A DNA stretch of 64,000 bases from Flavobacterium azooxidireducens (GCF_023195775.1 NZ_CP096205.1:744001-808000); one strand, 5' to 3'. Counted from the first letter of the stretch, positions 25,258-34,532 are shown. Notes: generated by a model not told the origin, from the letters alone. Numbers and translations are program-made.

Positions 25258-27492
25258 CTATTGAATTTTAAAACGTAAACCTGTGTAAAACATTGCTCCA
25301 AAAACCGGAGCATACACCATTGAACTATCAAAATATGAGTCAAAAGGGTCATTACTTCCTAAAATTGCATTTTTTTGTTGATAATTTCCAAGGTTTTCTG
25401 CACCAAGATAGATTTCAAATGTTTTAGAAAATGTTCTGGTTATTTGTGCATTCATCACCGAAAACGGATTAGTAAACTCCTGCAAACGATATTCTTCCGG
25501 ATTCGACTGGGTTCTTGGTAAACGTTGTTTTCCTAACCAATTGTAAGTAAAATCAAATTTCCATTGTTGACCTTTTTCCTTTACATGCGTTTCATAAGCG
25601 ATATTTGTAAAAAAACGATGTTTGGCTTGCAAAGGTCTTTCAACTAAACCAATGGTATAATCGGTTTGAACATCATAAAATTTATACGCTGTTCGAATAT
25701 TGAAATGATGTGAAATTTCATAACTCAAATCCACTTGTAAACTATTGGCAAATGATTTTCCGTCAAGGTTATAAAAAAGTACTTGTTGCGGAGTATTATC
25801 AACATCTACAATGGCTTGATTTTGAAAATCCGTTCGGTAAAAATCGACTGAAAACTCAGCTTCTTTTCCAAATACTTTAAATCCTTGTAAAAAACTAACG
25901 CCGTAATTCCAAGCAATTTCAGCATCCAAACCATAAATTTCTCCACCTGTATCCAAAATTTGAAATTGACGTGATGAAGCAAAAAGTTGTTGATTTTCGG
26001 CAAAAATATTAGCACTTCTTTTTCCTCTTCCGGCAGAAATTCTGAAAGTTGTTTTTTCAAAAGGTTTGTATCTTAAATGAGCTCTTGGCGTGACAAAAAC
26101 TCCTAATCGATTGTGGTAATCAATTCGACCACCTAAAACATAACTCAAATCGTCATCATTGCAATAAGTATATTCAAAAAAAGCACCTACGGAATTATCA
26201 ATTCTACTGAAATCGGAAACATTCACCACCTCATCAAACTGATCGTAAGTAAAATTTAAACCCGTTGCAAATTTGTGTAACGTATTGCTAATAATAGAAT
26301 TATAAATCAAATTAGAATAAAAACTTCGTTGCGTAATATCATATTGATTTAAGCCGAAATACGAATCTTGTTTATGGTAATTGAATGCGTTTTGAAACCC
26401 GAAACTTCGCCACGGAACTTCCGTTGAAACACGACCTATTTTTGATGAAATATCTAACTTTTCTGTATTGATTTCTGAACCCCAAAAATTAGTTGTTCCT
26501 CTGTCCCTATCCGGATCAAAATCAACTTGACCGGTTTGTTTTTCATCATTCATATAACGAAAATTGATGAAACTCACCCAGCCATTTTCGGCATCGGTAT
26601 ATTGCCAACGATTTATCATATTAATTTGTTGACCGATTGGATTATCCAAAAAACTATCGTCGTTCATGTCGTTTTTAGAAACTCTCGCATTTCCATGAAG
26701 AAACAAACTGGTTGCCCATTTATCATTCAATTTTTTATTAAAATGCGTATTCAATTCAAATCGCGAATCAGTTGAACCATACGCATTCAAAAAGAACGGA
26801 ATATCATCTTGCGGTTTAATCATTTCGTAATTAATCTGACCCGAAATGCTTTCAAATCCATTAACCACAGAACCTGCTCCTTTGGTAATTTGAATGCTTT
26901 CCACCCACGTTCCGGGTACAAACGAAAGTCCATACGCCTGCGAAGCACCACGAATAGCCGGAATATTTTCCTCTGTCATCAAAATATAAGGACTTGTTAA
27001 TCCCAACATTCGAATTTGACGACTTCCGGAAACTGCATCCGAAAAATTGACATCTATGGACGGATTGGTTTCAAAACTTTCGGATAAATTACAACAAGCT
27101 GCTTTGAGCAATTCCTTGCTTGTCATCGTTTGAACGTTGGCCGCAGCCATATAATTCTTTTGAAGAGACTTTCTGACTTTGGTCAAAGTAACTTCATCTA
27201 AAGTAGTGTCAAATTCTAAATTTTGTGTAATTGATTTAGGTTCAGTAATCGCTAAAGTAACAGTTTGAAAACCTACATAACTAATTACCAGAACCGTGTT
27301 TTCGGCAGTAAAAGGAATCGAAAAATTTCCTTTATCATCTGAAACGGCACCAATTTGTGTGTTTTGCCAATAAATATTTGCTCCCGGAAGAGGCTGATTA
27401 TCATCAAAAGTAATTTTCCCCGTGACATTTTCTTGCGAAAAAAGTAAAGTGGAAAACAATAAAAATAATGAAATTATAAGTTGTTTTTTCAT
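25258..27492 (-). CDS. TonB-dependent receptor with carboxypeptidase-like N-domain
   Basis: A 744-residue outer-membrane receptor: signal peptide (1-19, LLFSQ), a carboxypeptidase-regulatory-like (CarboxypepD_reg) domain (about 20-105), a plug domain (about 120-225, with LSESFETNPSIDVNFSDAV) and a 22-strand barrel to the terminal aromatic-rich strand. The plug contains an unusual vicinal cysteine pair (KAACCNLSE). Flanked by an HYC_CC_PP-like protein and an HMA protein, so uptake of a metal or metal chelate (copper suspected) is likely. No SusD partner is present, so it is not a polysaccharide utilisation system. Confidence 0.88.
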   Translation of the reverse strand: MKKQLIISLFLLFSTLLFSQENVTGKITFDDNQPLPGANIYWQNTQIGAVSDDKGNFSIPFTAENTVLVISYVGFQTVTLAITEPKSITQNLEFDTTLDEVTLTKVRKSLQKNYMAAANVQTMTSKELLKAACCNLSESFETNPSIDVNFSDAVSGSRQIRMLGLTSPYILMTEENIPAIRGASQAYGLSFVPGTWVESIQITKGAGSVVNGFESISGQINYEMIKPQDDIPFFLNAYGSTDSRFELNTHFNKKLNDKWATSLFLHGNARVSKNDMNDDSFLDNPIGQQINMINRWQYTDAENGWVSFINFRYMNDEKQTGQVDFDPDRDRGTTNFWGSEINTEKLDISSKIGRVSTEVPWRSFGFQNAFNYHKQDSYFGLNQYDITQRSFYSNLIYNSIISNTLHKFATGLNFTYDQFDEVVNVSDFSRIDNSVGAFFEYTYCNDDDLSYVLGGRIDYHNRLGVFVTPRAHLRYKPFEKTTFRISAGRGKRSANIFAENQQLFASSRQFQILDTGGEIYGLDAEIAWNYGVSFLQGFKVFGKEAEFSVDFYRTDFQNQAIVDVDNTPQQVLFYNLDGKSFANSLQVDLSYEISHHFNIRTAYKFYDVQTDYTIGLVERPLQAKHRFFTNIAYETHVKEKGQQWKFDFTYNWLGKQRLPRTQSNPEEYRLQEFTNPFSVMNAQITRTFSKTFEIYLGAENLGNYQQKNAILGSNDPFDSYFDSSMVYAPVFGAMFYTGLRFKIQ

Positions 27493-27554
27493 TAAAAATG
27501 ATTTTAAATTAAACGTGATTTTTTCACAAAAGTGAAACGTAGTTTAATCTAAAA

Positions 27555-27971
27555 TCAGGCGTAAAAAACAAATTGGGAATACAATTGATAGAGTGGCGGA
27601 GCATTTGCATCGCAATAATAATCAAAAAATTGCTGATTGATTAGCCCTACTCTATTGGTATAAAAAGAAAATTCAACACTTGGTAAAACCGAAACATAAT
27701 CGAAGTCAAACTGCAGTTGTTTTATCACTACATCATCAAAATCGGCTTGAATTGTTTCATCAGAACAACAACCGTCGTGACTGTCTGAAGAAGCTGCACA
27801 ACATGATTTTTCTTCCGGATGAACGTCCATCACGCAAGGTTCTTCTGTAGTAAAAACTGAGGAAACTGAAGCAATCGTATCACCACAATAATGCACATTA
27901 AAGGCCAATCCGCTGGAAGAGATCAGCAGATAAAAAGCCATAATTATACTGGTGCACTTTTTGAAGTTCAT
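27555..27971 (-). CDS. HYC_CC_PP-type small secreted protein
   Basis: A 138-residue secreted protein with signal peptide (about 1-23) and the conserved marks of the family annotated as HYC_CC_PP: NVHYCGD near residue 26, clustered cysteines (KSCCAASSDSHDGCCSD, about 54-70) and a C-terminal APPLYQLY. The Cys/His-rich centre suggests metal binding; these genes typically sit beside TonB receptors and HMA proteins. First gene of the cassette, with a complete promoter so close that the mRNA should be leaderless. Confidence 0.8.
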   Translation of the reverse strand: MNFKKCTSIIMAFYLLISSSGLAFNVHYCGDTIASVSSVFTTEEPCVMDVHPEEKSCCAASSDSHDGCCSDETIQADFDDVVIKQLQFDFDYVSVLPSVEFSFYTNRVGLINQQFFDYYCDANAPPLYQLYSQFVFYA

Positions 27972-27975
27972 AGTG

Positions 27976-28007
27976 CAAAGGTACTTTTTTTGATTACTAG
28001 CTTCAAA
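27976..28007 (-). promoter_or_regulatory. Promoter of the metal cassette; probable leaderless mRNA
   Basis: On the minus strand TTTG (28007-28004), a 20-base spacer and TACCTTTG (27983-27976) form a full Bacteroidetes promoter. Four bases (CACT) separate the -7 box from the ATG at 27971. Confidence 0.65.
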
Positions 28008-28024
28008 AAAATCTGTTAATTGAA

Positions 28025-29380
28025 TTAAATCTCAACAACTTGACCCAAAAGCGGAACAGTTGCTTCAATTCCATACGTGTCAAAAATCTTTGTTCGTAAG
28101 GTGTCGGCCGCTTCATTTTCGCCGTGAACTAAAAATATTTTTTGAGGTTTTTGTTTTAATTCGCTCAACCAATTAAGTAAATCTTGTTGGTCGCCGTGTG
28201 CGGATAGCCCTTCTACCAAGACAACTTCTGCTTCAACCGGATAATATTTTCCGAAAAATTTGATTTCTTTGGCTCCTTCTACTAATTTTCTTCCGCGAGT
28301 TCCTTCAGCTTGATACCCAACCAGCATTACGGTATTTTCAGGTTTAACGATGTATCGTTCTAAATAAGACAAAACTCTTCCACCGGTAATCATTCCGCTT
28401 GCGGCAATAACCACTTTTGGTCTTTTGTCATAAATGGCATTGACAGTGTCTTCAAAATCGGAAATCATCGAAAACATACTGCACATTTCTTCACATTGAT
28501 TTGGATTTAATTTATGCCATTTCGGATTATCATTAAAAATATCCAATACTTTAATTCCCATTGGCGTATCAATAATATAAGGAATATCCGGAATTCGATT
28601 TTGCAAACGCAATTGCCAAAGAAGATACATAACTGTTTGTGCACGTTCGACTGCAAAACTCGGAATCACCACATTTCCTCCTCGGTTGATGGTTGTATTG
28701 ATAATCATTTCCAAATCCAACAACACATCATTTTGTGGATGAAGACGATTGCCGTAAGTGCTTTCTAAAAACACATAATCGGCTTTTTGTGGTTTCTTGG
28801 GCGGATACATCAACACATCATCTTCTTGACCCACATCTCCGGAAAAAACCAAAACTTTTTCATTTATATTTAATTTGATTGAGCAAGCTCCTAAAATATG
28901 TCCGGATTGAAAAAAGGTAAACCAACTTTCGTCTGTTAAACGAATTTCAATATCTTTTTCAACCACTTTAAAAAAAGATGTTACTCGTTCTGCATCAACT
29001 ACAGTATATAAAGGTTCGGCCGGATTGTGTTTAGAAAAATGTTCCTGATTTGCTTTTGATGCTTCTTCTTCCTGAATTTTTGCACTGTCGGTTAAGATGA
29101 GCTTGGCAATTTGTTTGGTTGGACCGGTACAAAATATTTTCCCTTTAAAACCATTTTTTATCAATAACGGCAACCAACCGCAATGATCAAGGTGGCCATG
29201 CGTGAGCAACACAAAATCAATCGTAGCAGGTTCGATTGCCAACGGTTGCCAATTTAAATCACGCAATGATTTGATTCCCTGAAACAGACCACAATCGATT
29301 AAAATGCGGGTTTCATTATGTTCGACCAATGTTTTTGATCCTGTCACGGTTCCTGTTCCTCCTAAAAAATGAATTTTCAT
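28025..29380 (-). CDS. Beta-CASP metallo-beta-lactamase (RNase-like)
   Basis: A 451-residue MBL-fold protein with beta-CASP and RMMBL parts, related to CPSF/Ysh1-like and RNase J-like nucleases. Metal-binding motif HGHLDHCG (about 60-67), later SGDVGQ, the beta-CASP segment near 230-350 and terminal LVHGE plus H in LSAHGDQ. The full set of ligands argues for an active endo/exonuclease acting on RNA. It starts four bases after the stop of the ATP-cone/nuclease gene, so the two are co-transcribed. Confidence 0.9.
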   Translation of the reverse strand: MKIHFLGGTGTVTGSKTLVEHNETRILIDCGLFQGIKSLRDLNWQPLAIEPATIDFVLLTHGHLDHCGWLPLLIKNGFKGKIFCTGPTKQIAKLILTDSAKIQEEEASKANQEHFSKHNPAEPLYTVVDAERVTSFFKVVEKDIEIRLTDESWFTFFQSGHILGACSIKLNINEKVLVFSGDVGQEDDVLMYPPKKPQKADYVFLESTYGNRLHPQNDVLLDLEMIINTTINRGGNVVIPSFAVERAQTVMYLLWQLRLQNRIPDIPYIIDTPMGIKVLDIFNDNPKWHKLNPNQCEEMCSMFSMISDFEDTVNAIYDKRPKVVIAASGMITGGRVLSYLERYIVKPENTVMLVGYQAEGTRGRKLVEGAKEIKFFGKYYPVEAEVVLVEGLSAHGDQQDLLNWLSELKQKPQKIFLVHGENEAADTLRTKIFDTYGIEATVPLLGQVVEI

Positions 29381-29384
29381 GATT

Positions 29385-30218
29385 TTAATGAATTACATTA
29401 CACAATTGATTTGCTTCTTTTAGAATGTTTTTGATACGATTTTTACTCAACCCGATTTTTGAAAGCCATTCCGATTTATTAATCAAATCTTTCACGGTGA
29501 TGAGTTCTTGCATTAATAATTTATCTTTTTCAAGCTGCGATAAAGTTGTCAAGCAAGTCACAGGATAAATTTGAGCAGAATCTATTTTGTTTCTCAAACT
29601 GTTTCCTTTTGGATAATCCCAACTTAATAAATTCAAGTTTGAACAAATTGCAAATTTTATGGCATCATCGGTAAATCGATTATTGGTTACAATCCAACAA
29701 TGTTCAATTTGGTAATTAGCATTAAAAACCGAAAACTCTTTTTCTTTTAAATCATTAAATCGAGATAAAATATAAAGCGGAACTTTCACATCGGATTTTG
29801 CATCTTGGTTTCCATGAAATTTACATTCAATCATCGAAACTACATTTCCTTTTTTGAGCAAAACATCCACTTCATGAGAAATACATTTTCCATCCAAAAT
29901 TAAATTGGTTTGTGTTTGATATCCTTCTAATTCAAATAATTTTGCAACAAATTTTTCAAAATAAAACCCTGCGGGACCAAGAGCTTGCACTGCCGATCTT
30001 AAATTATAACGAGCCGCATGAGAATTGGAAAAATTTTTAAGTAATTGAAAAGCGAGTTTGTAAATTTTTTTGGTTGGAATTCCTTCGTATAATTGCTTGT
30101 CGATTTCATGCATCACTTGAAATACAGCATTTTCATCAGCTCCTGATTTTCGCAAAGAATGTTGAAGTTTTTCTTTATCAAATAAAACTAATTCGCCTGA
30201 AAATTTAGTGACTTTCAT
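29385..30218 (-). CDS. ATP-cone domain fused to Mrr-like restriction nuclease
   Basis: A 277-residue protein. Residues 1-90 form an ATP-cone domain (KVTKFSGELVLFDKEKLQHS), the nucleotide sensor best known from ribonucleotide reductases. Residues 85-200 form a restriction-endonuclease-like fold with candidate catalytic residues Asp118 (HEVDVLL), Glu131 and Lys133 (IECKFH), the D-ExK motif. The C-terminal 60 residues are helical. It may be a nucleotide-controlled nuclease; target unknown. Co-transcribed with the downstream beta-CASP nuclease (four-base gap). Confidence 0.8.
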   Translation of the reverse strand: MKVTKFSGELVLFDKEKLQHSLRKSGADENAVFQVMHEIDKQLYEGIPTKKIYKLAFQLLKNFSNSHAARYNLRSAVQALGPAGFYFEKFVAKLFELEGYQTQTNLILDGKCISHEVDVLLKKGNVVSMIECKFHGNQDAKSDVKVPLYILSRFNDLKEKEFSVFNANYQIEHCWIVTNNRFTDDAIKFAICSNLNLLSWDYPKGNSLRNKIDSAQIYPVTCLTTLSQLEKDKLLMQELITVKDLINKSEWLSKIGLSKNRIKNILKEANQLCNVIH

Positions 30219-30256
30219 AACTCATTTATCTTACCTTAAAGGTACAAAAAAAAGAG

Positions 30257-30700
30257 TTATGAATGTTTTTTTTGAAAGTAAAAAGCGGGAACAAAAAGCA
30301 CTAAAAATAATGGTTGAACGATAAATCTTCGCACATAGAAAAGTATAAAATTGCTTTTTTCATCAAAAAACAAAACAACGCCAAAAAACATCAAAATCAG
30401 AAGTATAAACAACAACAGATAAAGTATCGAAGCAAATTTGGTAAGCGATACATCTTTAAACAAAAAATAAATCACCGCAATAGATAAAGAAGCATTTAAA
30501 ACATAGCGAAACAACAAACTAAAAAAAAGTCCGATACCATTAAAATCCGGAAAAGGCAAATTGAGGTAGTCGCTTTTAAAATACTTTAAAAATGGATCAT
30601 AAAACAAAGTTTCTTCAAAAAAACGAATGAATGCCAAAGCAAGCACGCATAATGCAATCAAAAGGAAATCAACTATTTTAGGCTTTTTTTTGTATTGCAT
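30257..30700 (-). CDS. Exosortase F-associated membrane protein
   Basis: A 147-residue membrane protein with four predicted helices (about 12-27, 55-78, 88-112, 118-140). Its start lies 23 bases inside the xrtF gene, and small four-helix proteins of this kind are the standard partner of XrtF in flavobacteria. No catalytic motif. Probable role: helper or substrate-presenting subunit for the exosortase. Confidence 0.8.
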   Translation of the reverse strand: MQYKKKPKIVDFLLIALCVLALAFIRFFEETLFYDPFLKYFKSDYLNLPFPDFNGIGLFFSLLFRYVLNASLSIAVIYFLFKDVSLTKFASILYLLLFILLILMFFGVVLFFDEKSNFILFYVRRFIVQPLFLVLFVPAFYFQKKHS

Positions 30701-31232
30701 AAACTGAAAATTTATTTACCCAAATCACCCACAACAAAAACACAACGCCATAAATAAACAACGGAAAAATAACGCCATGCAAAAGATGTTCATGTTGTGG
30801 ATAATGATACAAAGCAATGGCTATTAACGCAATCCTGATTATATTGAGTACATAAATTAGAATTGAACCCGCCAAGATGAACAATACTGTTTTTTTCCAA
30901 TTTCCTTTAAATGCAATCACAAAAGCGATAAAAAGAATAATTACGCTAATGGCGTTACAACCTTCAACAACTCTGGCAACATTTTTTCCTTCTACAAAAA
31001 GCATGGTCGAATTTTGTTTGGGATGAGGCTCTAAATACGAATTATATTGAAAAAGTTCAATAGTTTGTTGCGTTTGAACACTAACTAGTTGCGTAATTGA
31101 ATCTACTTCTAACGAAGAACTATCAAAGGAATTCAAATAAAATTGATACAAAAACGTTAGAATAAGATAACTCAAGAAGAATTTTAATAAAAAAATCAAA
31201 AATGGCTTATATTGAATTATGTATTTTTTCAA
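30678..31232 (-). CDS. xrtF: Exosortase family protein XrtF
   Basis: A 184-residue membrane transpeptidase-like protein that recognises C-terminal sorting signals on exported proteins and cleaves or anchors them. The catalytic trio of the exosortase/archaeosortase superfamily is present: Cys92 (VVEGCNAIS), Arg133 (NIIRIA) and His152 (LLHGVIFP), with about five membrane helices. It overlaps the partner gene by 23 bases. Its substrates are not evident in the window. Confidence 0.9.
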   Translation of the reverse strand: MKKYIIQYKPFLIFLLKFFLSYLILTFLYQFYLNSFDSSSLEVDSITQLVSVQTQQTIELFQYNSYLEPHPKQNSTMLFVEGKNVARVVEGCNAISVIILFIAFVIAFKGNWKKTVLFILAGSILIYVLNIIRIALIAIALYHYPQHEHLLHGVIFPLFIYGVVFLLWVIWVNKFSVYAIQKKA

Positions 31233-31246
31233 AACGTAATTTTTAA

Positions 31247-31288
31247 CAAAAATATGTAAATTAATGCAGTTTTGAAGTTTTAACTTTG
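31247..31288. promoter_or_regulatory. Divergent -7 elements for xrtF and the GAF protein gene
   Basis: TATTTTTG on the minus strand (31254-31247) lies 15 bases before xrtF, and TAACTTTG on the plus strand (31281-31288) lies 16 bases before the GAF gene. Neither has a clear TTG box at proper spacing, so both are single-element calls. Confidence 0.4.
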
Positions 31289-31303
31289 TAAAAAATTTAA
31301 CCT

Positions 31304-31759
31304 ATGAATTTGGATGCCCTAAAACCAAAAATAAGTGAAATTTCAACTTTGTTTGATCTTTCACGAGAAGAAAAACTACAAAAAATTTGTCAGTTACTTC
31401 ATGACGAAGTAGATTATTATAATTGGGTCGGATTTTATTTTGCCAATCACGAAGCCCAAACTCTGCATTTAGGACCATATGTTGGAGCAGAAACCGATCA
31501 TACCGTTATTCCGTTTGGAAAAGGAATTTGCGGTCAAGTAGCCGTTTCCAACAAAAATTTTGTCGTCCCTGATGTTTCTGCCCAAGAAAATTATATCGCT
31601 TGTAGTTTTACCGTAAAGTCTGAAATTGTTGTTCCGCTTTTTGTAAACGGAAAAAACATTGGTCAAATCGATATCGACAGTCATGTGCTGGATCCATTCT
31701 CTAAAAAAGATGAAAAATTTCTGGAATTTGTAAACGAAGAAGTTGCAAAGTTGTTTTAG
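31304..31759 (+). CDS. GAF-domain protein, free methionine-R-sulfoxide reductase-like
   Basis: A 151-residue single GAF domain similar throughout to fRMsr (YebR/MsrC), which reduces free methionine-(R)-sulfoxide. Two of the three functional cysteines match by spacing: Cys76 (FGKGICG) and Cys100 (NYIACSF), 24 residues apart as in E. coli Cys94 and Cys118. The position of E. coli Cys84 is His66. Since Cys118 is the catalytic residue, activity is still plausible with a two-cysteine mechanism. Confidence 0.85.
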   Translation: MNLDALKPKISEISTLFDLSREEKLQKICQLLHDEVDYYNWVGFYFANHEAQTLHLGPYVGAETDHTVIPFGKGICGQVAVSNKNFVVPDVSAQENYIACSFTVKSEIVVPLFVNGKNIGQIDIDSHVLDPFSKKDEKFLEFVNEEVAKLF

Positions 31760-31765
31760 AAAAAC

Positions 31766-31795
31766 TTGTCCATTTAAAAAATAAAAGTACCTTTG
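31766..31795 (+). promoter_or_regulatory. Promoter of rpsO (TTG, 19-base spacer, TACCTTTG)
   Basis: TTG at 31766-31768 and TACCTTTG at 31788-31795 give a full Bacteroidetes promoter. Transcription should begin near 31801, leaving a leader of about 50 bases before the rpsO ATG at 31854. Confidence 0.7.
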
Positions 31796-31800
31796 CAACC

Positions 31801-31822
31801 GAATTAGGAAAATCCTAAATTC
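31801..31822 (+). promoter_or_regulatory. Hairpin at the very 5' end of the rpsO leader
   Basis: GAATTAGGA (31801-31809) pairs with TCCTAAATTC (31813-31822): nine base pairs, one bulged A, three-base loop. It would sit right at the mRNA start and could be an S15-binding or stability element. No U-run follows, so not a terminator. Confidence 0.5.
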
Positions 31823-31853
31823 ATACATAAAAATCATTTAATATAATATTGGA

Positions 31854-32123
31854 ATGTATTTAACGAAAGAAACAAAAGCGGAAATCTTCGCAAAACACGG
31901 AGGAAAAGCTGAAAACACTGGTTCTACAGAAGGACAAGTTGCCCTTTTTACTTTTAGAATCGCTCACTTAACTGAGCATTTGAAAAAAAATCGTCATGAT
32001 TACAACACTGAACGTTCATTAGTACTTTTAGTAGGTAAAAGAAGAAGTCTTCTTGACTACTTAAAGAAAAAAGATGTTGTAAAATATCGTGAGTTAATTA
32101 AAGAATTAGGAATTAGAAAATAA
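31854..32123 (+). CDS. rpsO: 30S ribosomal protein S15
   Basis: An 89-residue S15 of normal length, a primary 16S rRNA binder in the 30S platform. Recognised from TGSTEGQVALFTFRIAHLTEHL, the RSLVLLVGKRRSLLDYL segment and the C-terminal YRELIKELGIRK. Own promoter upstream with a leader hairpin; terminator directly downstream; then pnp, the neighbour also found in E. coli. Confidence 0.98.
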   Translation: MYLTKETKAEIFAKHGGKAENTGSTEGQVALFTFRIAHLTEHLKKNRHDYNTERSLVLLVGKRRSLLDYLKKKDVVKYRELIKELGIRK

Positions 32124-32130
32124 TCAACTA

Positions 32131-32156
32131 AGGGGCTTTGTGCCCCTTTTTGTTTT
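32131..32156 (+). terminator. Terminator between rpsO and pnp
   Basis: A 6-bp GC-rich stem AGGGGC/GCCCCT (32131-32136 with 32142-32147, loop TTTGT) is followed by TTTTTGTTTT. The 130 bases from here to pnp hold no complete promoter by the consensus; AAAGTTTG near 32208 preceded by TTTTG is the nearest match. Confidence 0.9.
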
Positions 32157-32289
32157 ATATATTTTAAAGTAAAGTTCCCATTAACCTTTTGGGTAGGGAA
32201 TAAAAAAGTTTGGTTTTTCATTGGGTTACACAACAACTACACACAACAACACAACGAAACCTAATAATTAATACCAAATTAGAATTTTT

Positions 32290-34452
32290 ATGATTCCAAA
32301 CGTAACGAAAGAAGTTATCGATTTAGGAGATGGAAGAACCATTTCGATCGAAACCGGAAAATTAGCGAAACAAGCAGACGGTTCTGTAGTGGTTCGCCTA
32401 GGCGATTGTATGCTTTTAGCTACAGCTGTTTCTGCCAGAACAGCAAATCCAAACGTAGATTTTTTACCTTTAACAGTAGATTATCGTGAAAAATTTGCTG
32501 CTGCAGGAAGATTTCCGGGTGGTTTTTTCAAAAGAGAAGCTCGTCCTAGCGACAGTGAAGTATTAACCATGCGTCTTGTTGACCGTGTTTTACGTCCACT
32601 TTTCCCGGATGATTATCATGCAGAAACACAAGTAATGATTCAATTAATGAGTCATGACGAAAATGTAATGCCTGATGCTTTGGCTGGTTTAGCAGCTTCT
32701 GCAGCTTTAGCAGTATCTGACATTCCTTTTTACAATTTAATTTCTGAAGTACGTGTTGCTCGTGTTGATGGAAAATTTATCATCAACCCAAGCAGAACTC
32801 AATTAGAACAATCAGACATCGATATGATGATTGGTGCTTCTTTGGATTCAGTAGCCATGGTGGAAGGTGAAATGAAAGAAATTTCAGAAAAAGAAATGGT
32901 GGAAGCCATTAAATTTGCTCACGAAGCTATCAAAGTTCAAATTCATGCTCAATTGCGTTTACAAGAAGCTTTTGGCAAAAAAGAAATTAGAACTTACGAA
33001 GGTGAACCTGAAGATGAAGCAGTTTATGCCAAAGTAAAAGCAGCTGCGTATGACAAATGTTATGCAATTGCTCAAGCAGCTTCCGGAAAAAGCGAAAGAA
33101 CTGAAAAATTTGCTTTAGTGAAAGAAGAGTGTAAAGCTTTATTTACTGAAGAAGAATATGCAGAAAATGCAGACTTAGCCGGTTTAGTTGGAAAATATTA
33201 CTACAAAACAAACAAAGAAGCTGTTCGTAATGTAATTCTTGAAAAAGGAATTCGTTTAGACGGAAGAAAAACAACTGAAATCAGACCAATTTGGTGTGAA
33301 ATCGATTATTTGCCATCTGTTCACGGTTCATCTTTATTTACACGTGGTGAAACACAAGCTTTAGCTACTGTAACTTTAGGAACTTCAAGAGAAGCAAATC
33401 AAATTGACTCTCCATCAGAACAAGGTGAAGAAAAATTCTACTTGCACTATAACTTCCCTCCTTTCTCAACCGGTGAAGCAAAACCGTTAAGAGGAACATC
33501 CAGAAGAGAAGTTGGTCATGGAAACTTGGCTCAACGTGCTTTAAAAAATATGATTCCTGCCGAATGTCCTTACACAATCAGAATTGTTTCTGAAGTTTTA
33601 GAATCAAACGGTTCTTCTTCTATGGCAACAGTTTGTGCAGGAACAATGGCTTTAATGGATGCAGGAGTTCAAATGGTAAAACCTGTTTCAGGTATTGCGA
33701 TGGGATTGATTACAGATGGTCAAAAATTTGCTGTTTTGTCTGATATTTTAGGTGATGAAGATCACTTAGGTGATATGGACTTTAAAGTAACCGGAACAGC
33801 AGACGGAATCACCGCTTGTCAAATGGATATCAAAATTGACGGATTGCGTTATGACATCATGGAGCAAGCGTTAGATCAAGCTCGTGAAGGTCGTTTACAT
33901 ATTTTAAGCAAATTGGTTGAAACGATTGCTACTCCGAGAGAAGATGTTAAGAAACACGCTCCAAAAATCATCATGCGTACCATTCCGGGTGCTTTCATTG
34001 GTGCATTAATAGGACCTGGAGGAAAAGTAATTCAAGAATTACAAAAAGCTACCGGAACAACGATTGTTATTAACGAAGTAGATGAGCAAGGTGTTGTTGA
34101 AATCTTAGGAACAGATCCGGATGGAATTGCAGCAGTTTTAGCTAAAATTGATTCGTTACTATTCAAACCACAAATGGGTGAAGCTTACGAAGTAAAAGTA
34201 ATTAAAATGTTAGATTTTGGTGCTGTTGTAGAATATACTGCCGCTCCAGGAAACGAAGTTTTATTACACGTTTCTGAGTTAGCTTGGGAAAGAACCGAAA
34301 ATGTAACCGATGTGGTAAACATGGGCGATATATTCCAAGTGAAATACTTAGGCGTAGATCCAAAAACAAGAAAAGAGAAAGTGTCAAGAAAAGCTCTTTT
34401 GCCAAGACCTCCAAGATCAGAAGAAAATAAAATTACGCCTAAAAAGGATTAA
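32290..34452 (+). CDS. pnp: Polyribonucleotide nucleotidyltransferase (PNPase)
   Basis: A 720-residue 3'-5' phosphorolytic exoribonuclease. Two RNase PH domains (about 10-230 and 310-545; [15 protein letters not shown] and the active-site part [19 protein letters not shown]), a helical linker, a KH domain ([15 protein letters not shown], about 572-586) and a C-terminal S1 domain (about 625-695). Normal length. It follows rpsO and ends in a strong terminator. Confidence 0.98.
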   Translation: MIPNVTKEVIDLGDGRTISIETGKLAKQADGSVVVRLGDCMLLATAVSARTANPNVDFLPLTVDYREKFAAAGRFPGGFFKREARPSDSEVLTMRLVDRVLRPLFPDDYHAETQVMIQLMSHDENVMPDALAGLAASAALAVSDIPFYNLISEVRVARVDGKFIINPSRTQLEQSDIDMMIGASLDSVAMVEGEMKEISEKEMVEAIKFAHEAIKVQIHAQLRLQEAFGKKEIRTYEGEPEDEAVYAKVKAAAYDKCYAIAQAASGKSERTEKFALVKEECKALFTEEEYAENADLAGLVGKYYYKTNKEAVRNVILEKGIRLDGRKTTEIRPIWCEIDYLPSVHGSSLFTRGETQALATVTLGTSREANQIDSPSEQGEEKFYLHYNFPPFSTGEAKPLRGTSRREVGHGNLAQRALKNMIPAECPYTIRIVSEVLESNGSSSMATVCAGTMALMDAGVQMVKPVSGIAMGLITDGQKFAVLSDILGDEDHLGDMDFKVTGTADGITACQMDIKIDGLRYDIMEQALDQAREGRLHILSKLVETIATPREDVKKHAPKIIMRTIPGAFIGALIGPGGKVIQELQKATGTTIVINEVDEQGVVEILGTDPDGIAAVLAKIDSLLFKPQMGEAYEVKVIKMLDFGAVVEYTAAPGNEVLLHVSELAWERTENVTDVVNMGDIFQVKYLGVDPKTRKEKVSRKALLPRPPRSEENKITPKKD

Positions 34453-34472
34453 TTTTAATTAACTCATATCTC

Positions 34473-34503
34473 AACCCGATTCAAAACAGAATCGGGTTTT
34501 TTT
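34473..34503 (+). terminator. Terminator after pnp
   Basis: A 10-bp stem AACCCGATTC/GAATCGGGTT (34473-34482 with 34489-34498, loop AAAACA) runs into a seven-base T tract. Confidence 0.93.
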
Positions 34504-34532
34504 GTGGATTTATTTGTAATTCAACTACTACA

